Made by a program: the position numbers and the translations under genes. The notes below the pieces were generated by a model that was not told where the DNA came from, searched no databases, and saw only the letters and a list, made by a program, of their open reading frames with translations. 64,000 nt of DNA, from positions 186,001-250,000 of the forward strand of contig NZ_JACDIS010000001.1 in the NCBI RefSeq assembly GCF_013839525.1. Direction: 5' to 3'. How positions within the stretch are numbered: position 1 is the stretch's first letter; the number at the start of each line of letters is the position of its first letter. The DNA is from Chthonobacter rhizosphaerae. Lineage in GTDB: Bacteria > Pseudomonadota > Alphaproteobacteria > Rhizobiales > Pleomorphomonadaceae. Below, piece after piece: positions 62,911 through 64,000 of the stretch.

Positions 62911-63735
62911 TCAGTCGAACAGCACGTCCCGGAGAAGGTCCCACGTGGCCTTGTCCGGCGCCAGCAGCAGGCCGCCGTCCCGGTGTTCGGGCCGGTAGTC
63001 GGACCCGTCGAACCGGGCCGAATAGCCGCCCGCCTCCCGGTGGATCAGCGCGCTGCCGGCGAAGTCCCACGGCGAGAGCTTGCCGTAGAGGGCGAAATGG
63101 CCGCCGCCCTCGTTGATGAGGCGCATCTCCTGGCCGCCGCAGCGGTAGCTGTAACCGCCCCAGAGCCGCGCGGCGCCCTTCAGCATGCGTTCGCGCACCG
63201 GCCCGTCCACATAGGCCCAGTTGAGGGCCCCGTGCATCTGGTCAAGCGGCACCGGCTTCGCCACCCGGATCGCCCGGCGCGGCTGCTTCGGCCCTTCCAG
63301 GAAGGCGCCCCGGCCCTTGAGGGCGAACTGCCAGTCGTCCCGGATCGGGTCGTAGAGGACGCCCGCCATCGTCTCGCCGCCTTCGACGACGGCGGCGATC
63401 ACCGCGAAGGCCGGAATGCCGTTGGCGTAGTTGAAGGTGCCGTCGATCGGATCGATCACCACGGCCCGCTCGGCGCTCGCCAGCCGGTCCACAACCGTGG
63501 CGTCCCGCTCGAAGATCTCCTCGCCGACGAACAGCACCTCGCCGAACCGCTCCGTCACCCGCGCCTCGATGAAGCGCTCCGCCGCCTCGTCCGCCACCGT
63601 CACCAGATCCGACGCATGGCTCTTCGCCTTCACGTCGCCCGCGGCGAGGTTGGCGAAGCGCGGCAGGATCTCCACCCGCGCGGCGTCGCGCAGGATGGCG
63701 ATGAGGTCGGCGAGCTCGGTCTCGGAAAAGGCCAT
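62911..63735 (-). CDS. Inositol-monophosphatase-family phosphatase
   Basis: A 274-residue Mg-dependent phosphatase. Metal motifs: GEEIFERD (about 69-76), VIDPIDGTFNYANGIPAF (about 91-108) and SPWDFAGSALIHREAGG (about 220-236). The family also includes histidinol-phosphatase and CysQ enzymes; the substrate is not fixed by sequence. The ATG at 63735 was chosen over an upstream in-frame start at 63801, which would add a basic, low-complexity leader. It follows, on the same strand, a gene entering from the right. Confidence 0.88.
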   Translation of the reverse strand: MAFSETELADLIAILRDAARVEILPRFANLAAGDVKAKSHASDLVTVADEAAERFIEARVTERFGEVLFVGEEIFERDATVVDRLASAERAVVIDPIDGTFNYANGIPAFAVIAAVVEGGETMAGVLYDPIRDDWQFALKGRGAFLEGPKQPRRAIRVAKPVPLDQMHGALNWAYVDGPVRERMLKGAARLWGGYSYRCGGQEMRLINEGGGHFALYGKLSPWDFAGSALIHREAGGYSARFDGSDYRPEHRDGGLLLAPDKATWDLLRDVLFD

Positions 63736-63915
63736 GGCATGGACATCCGGGCTGATGGAAGGAAGCCCGGGAGTAGCACGAAGCGTGTGGCGGCGCACCA
63801 TGGAAGCGCCGGCCCTGGATCGGGATCGAACGGGATCAGGGGCGAGCCGGCGGAGATCGAAACGCCGGGCCGCCGTGATCCGTCCTGCCCGCCCCTTCCT
63901 CGGCCTCGGGCCGCC

Positions 63916-64000
63916 TCACCGGCCGTCGAGCAGCCGGCGGGCGATAACCTGGGCCTGGATCTCCGCCGCGCCCTCGAAGATGTTGAGGATGCGGGCGTCG
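63916..64000 (-). CDS. Acyl-CoA dehydrogenase, C-terminal end (partial)
   Basis: The minus-strand frame ending at 63916 encodes 27 residues, ILNIFEGAAEIQAQVIARRL with flanks. This is the well-conserved C-terminus of acyl-CoA dehydrogenases, whose FAD/adenine-contacting loop reads (I/Y)EG(T/A)xEIQ. The 5' part lies beyond the window. The substrate class cannot be told from this end. Confidence 0.85.
   Translation of the reverse strand, partial: DARILNIFEGAAEIQAQVIARRLLDGR

Overview
The window looks like a chromosomal segment of a very GC-rich alphaproteobacterium, most likely Hyphomicrobiales (Rhizobiales). The evidence is the phaR–phaA–phaB polyhydroxybutyrate locus, a Caulobacter/rhizobial-type Cpa/Tad pilus locus with CtrA-box-like sites, a GTCATCCCGGC hairpin of the kind dispersed in alphaproteobacterial genomes, the mgsA–glk pair and a TspO/MBR protein. 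No phage genes, transposases, rRNA operons or CRISPR arrays are visible. Both ends cut through genes. The right-hand one is the C-terminus of an acyl-CoA dehydrogenase; the left-hand one is not recognised.

Layout: 1–12.6 kb is mixed housekeeping and regulation: a PDE-like GGDEF/EAL protein, PHB genes with their regulator, two short-chain dehydrogenases, a small secreted protein in an AT-richer patch, tRNA-Leu(CAA), a soluble hybrid histidine kinase and a chemoreceptor. 12.7–19.2 kb holds a polysaccharide flippase overlapping an acyltransferase, an acyl-CoA synthetase, a CAP-domain lipoprotein and an M20 amidohydrolase. 19.2–32.0 kb is the Tad/Flp pilus locus. Leftward it runs flp, cpaA, cpaB, cpaC, cpaD, cpaE, cpaF, tadB, tadC. 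Rightward it runs an orphan secretin N-domain protein, two TadE-type pseudopilins and a membrane sensor whose kinase end looks dead. The stop codon of the sensor gene lies in a 4 x 20-bp tandem repeat.

32.1–47.2 kb is one leftward array of 14 genes for nucleoside import and complete use: a BMP-type ABC importer, cdd, punA, deoC, deoA, deoB, add, then the URC uracil-catabolism genes (GTP-cyclohydrolase-II-like URC1, DUF1688 URC4, upp) and rbsK. Import delivers nucleosides, Cdd and Add deaminate them, the phosphorylases release base and (deoxy)ribose-1-phosphate, DeoB and DeoC send the sugar to glycolysis, and Upp/URC1/URC4 take uracil through UMP to ring opening. mgsA and glk diverge from it.

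49.1–59.5 kb is a divergent pair of operons. Leftward are an NMT1-like ABC importer, a cytosine-deaminase-like amidohydrolase, an FAD oxidase and two flavodoxin-fold reductases. Rightward are a Rid protein, a Uma2 nuclease-fold protein, an 8-oxoguanine-deaminase-like enzyme and a creatininase-family amidase. Together they suggest uptake and stepwise breakdown of an unidentified N-heterocycle. 59.5–64 kb holds copA behind a near-textbook CueR-type promoter, tspO, an inositol-monophosphatase-family gene and the partial acyl-CoA dehydrogenase. Gene edges were chosen from visible ribosome-binding sites, signal peptides and overlaps. Function calls rest on recognised motifs, not on database searches.
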